Positions 63,818 through 64,000 of a DNA stretch of 64,000 nt are shown piece by piece. The stretch is from Bradyrhizobium ottawaense (lineage in GTDB: Bacteria; Pseudomonadota; Alphaproteobacteria; Rhizobiales; Xanthobacteraceae): contig NZ_CP029425.2 of the NCBI RefSeq assembly GCF_002278135.3, positions 4,812,001 to 4,876,000 of the forward strand, in the 5' to 3' direction. The translations under genes were made by a program, and so were the position numbers. The first letter of the stretch is position 1, and each line of letters opens with the position of its first letter. The notes below the pieces were generated by a model that ran no database searches, was not told the DNA's origin, and saw nothing but the letters and a program-made list of their open reading frames with translations.

Positions 63818-64000
63818 GTGGCGATTGATCTGAAGGCGGTCGAGCAACTCGCTACCGATCAATCCTCACTCAAGGCCGCCGCCGGCCTCGCCAAGCCCGC
63901 CAAATGGTCCGGTGTCGGCATGAGCCGTGATGCCGCGCTGATCTGGGGCGAATGCGCGGGCTCCGGCGCTAATCCGTACCGCGTGATGGCCGATCTGCGC
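63818..64000 (+). CDS. SWIM zinc-finger protein (5' part, cut by window end)
   Basis: 61 codons from GTG 63818: AIDLKAVEQLATDQSSLKAAAGL and IWGECAGSGANPYRVMADL, matching the start of bacterial SWIM-finger proteins, whose Cys/His finger would follow beyond the window. The IS ends 12 bases upstream, leaving only TAGGG as a ribosome site and cutting the gene off from its original upstream DNA. Confidence 0.7.
   Translation, partial: MAIDLKAVEQLATDQSSLKAAAGLAKPAKWSGVGMSRDAALIWGECAGSGANPYRVMADLR

Overview
The window looks like chromosomal DNA from a high-GC alphaproteobacterium, most likely Bradyrhizobium or a close relative (Nitrobacteraceae, Hyphomicrobiales). That placement is an inference from gene order (rpsF-rpsR-DUF2232-rplI with an Arg/Gly-rich S6 tail, radA-cvpA-purF, acpP-fabF-mltG-yicC), from the abundance of branched-chain-type ABC transporters, and from recognisable protein families; no search was run. 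Coding density is high. I see no rRNA, tRNA or CRISPR array.

Layout. 1-7600: leftward cell-envelope and fatty-acid block (yicC partial, mltG, fabF, acpP, fabG, fabD), then a membrane fatty-acid desaturase and the TetR regulator that probably controls it through a perfect palindrome. 7.8-14.6 kb: ribosomal operon rpsF-rpsR-DUF2232-rplI ending in a strong terminator, a thioesterase, a second TetR regulator with doubled operator, a c-type cytochrome-like protein with a long Pro/Ala/Lys tail, cyclopropane fatty acid synthase, and a 39-residue membrane protein behind a CRP-type site. 14.9-21.8 kb: dnaB, alr, an exonuclease III-family nuclease, small secreted proteins, a voltage-gated-type potassium channel with a zinc ribbon, and broken gene remnants. 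21.9-28.0 kb: a GntR-controlled uptake and catabolic cluster (beta-hydroxyacid dehydrogenase, polar-amino-acid-type ABC transporter, RpiB-like isomerase, PfkB kinase) whose substrate I cannot name; this is the best candidate for an undescribed pathway. 28.0-34.8 kb: TauE/SafE permease, radA, cvpA, purF, a short-chain dehydrogenase, a secreted beta-propeller. 34.9-43.4 kb: an orphan branched-chain-type binding protein, MFS exporter, der, a lipoprotein, YfgM-like protein, acyl-CoA synthetase, NnrU-family protein. 43.4-47.3 kb: prfC, a guanidine exporter preceded by a guanidine-II riboswitch, and a low-affinity phosphate transporter operon with a PHO box. 47.4-52.0 kb: a complete livG-livF-SBP-livH-livM operon. 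52.3-62.9 kb: a run of short transcription units (PAS_5 protein, ArsC-like, CsaA, TetR plus TauE, GST, DUF429, ECF sigma factor with DUF2892 membrane protein, serine hydrolase, GNAT, Lin0512 protein, acetolactate synthase-like enzyme, MmcQ). 63.0-63.8 kb: an IS5-family insertion sequence that separates a SWIM zinc-finger gene (cut by the window end) from its upstream DNA.

Three families of interspersed inverted-repeat elements occur between genes. The clearest regulatory finds, read directly from base pairing, are the guanidine-II riboswitch at 45172-45241, the PHO box at 47254-47271, and perfect or near-perfect operators in front of two TetR genes and the GntR gene.
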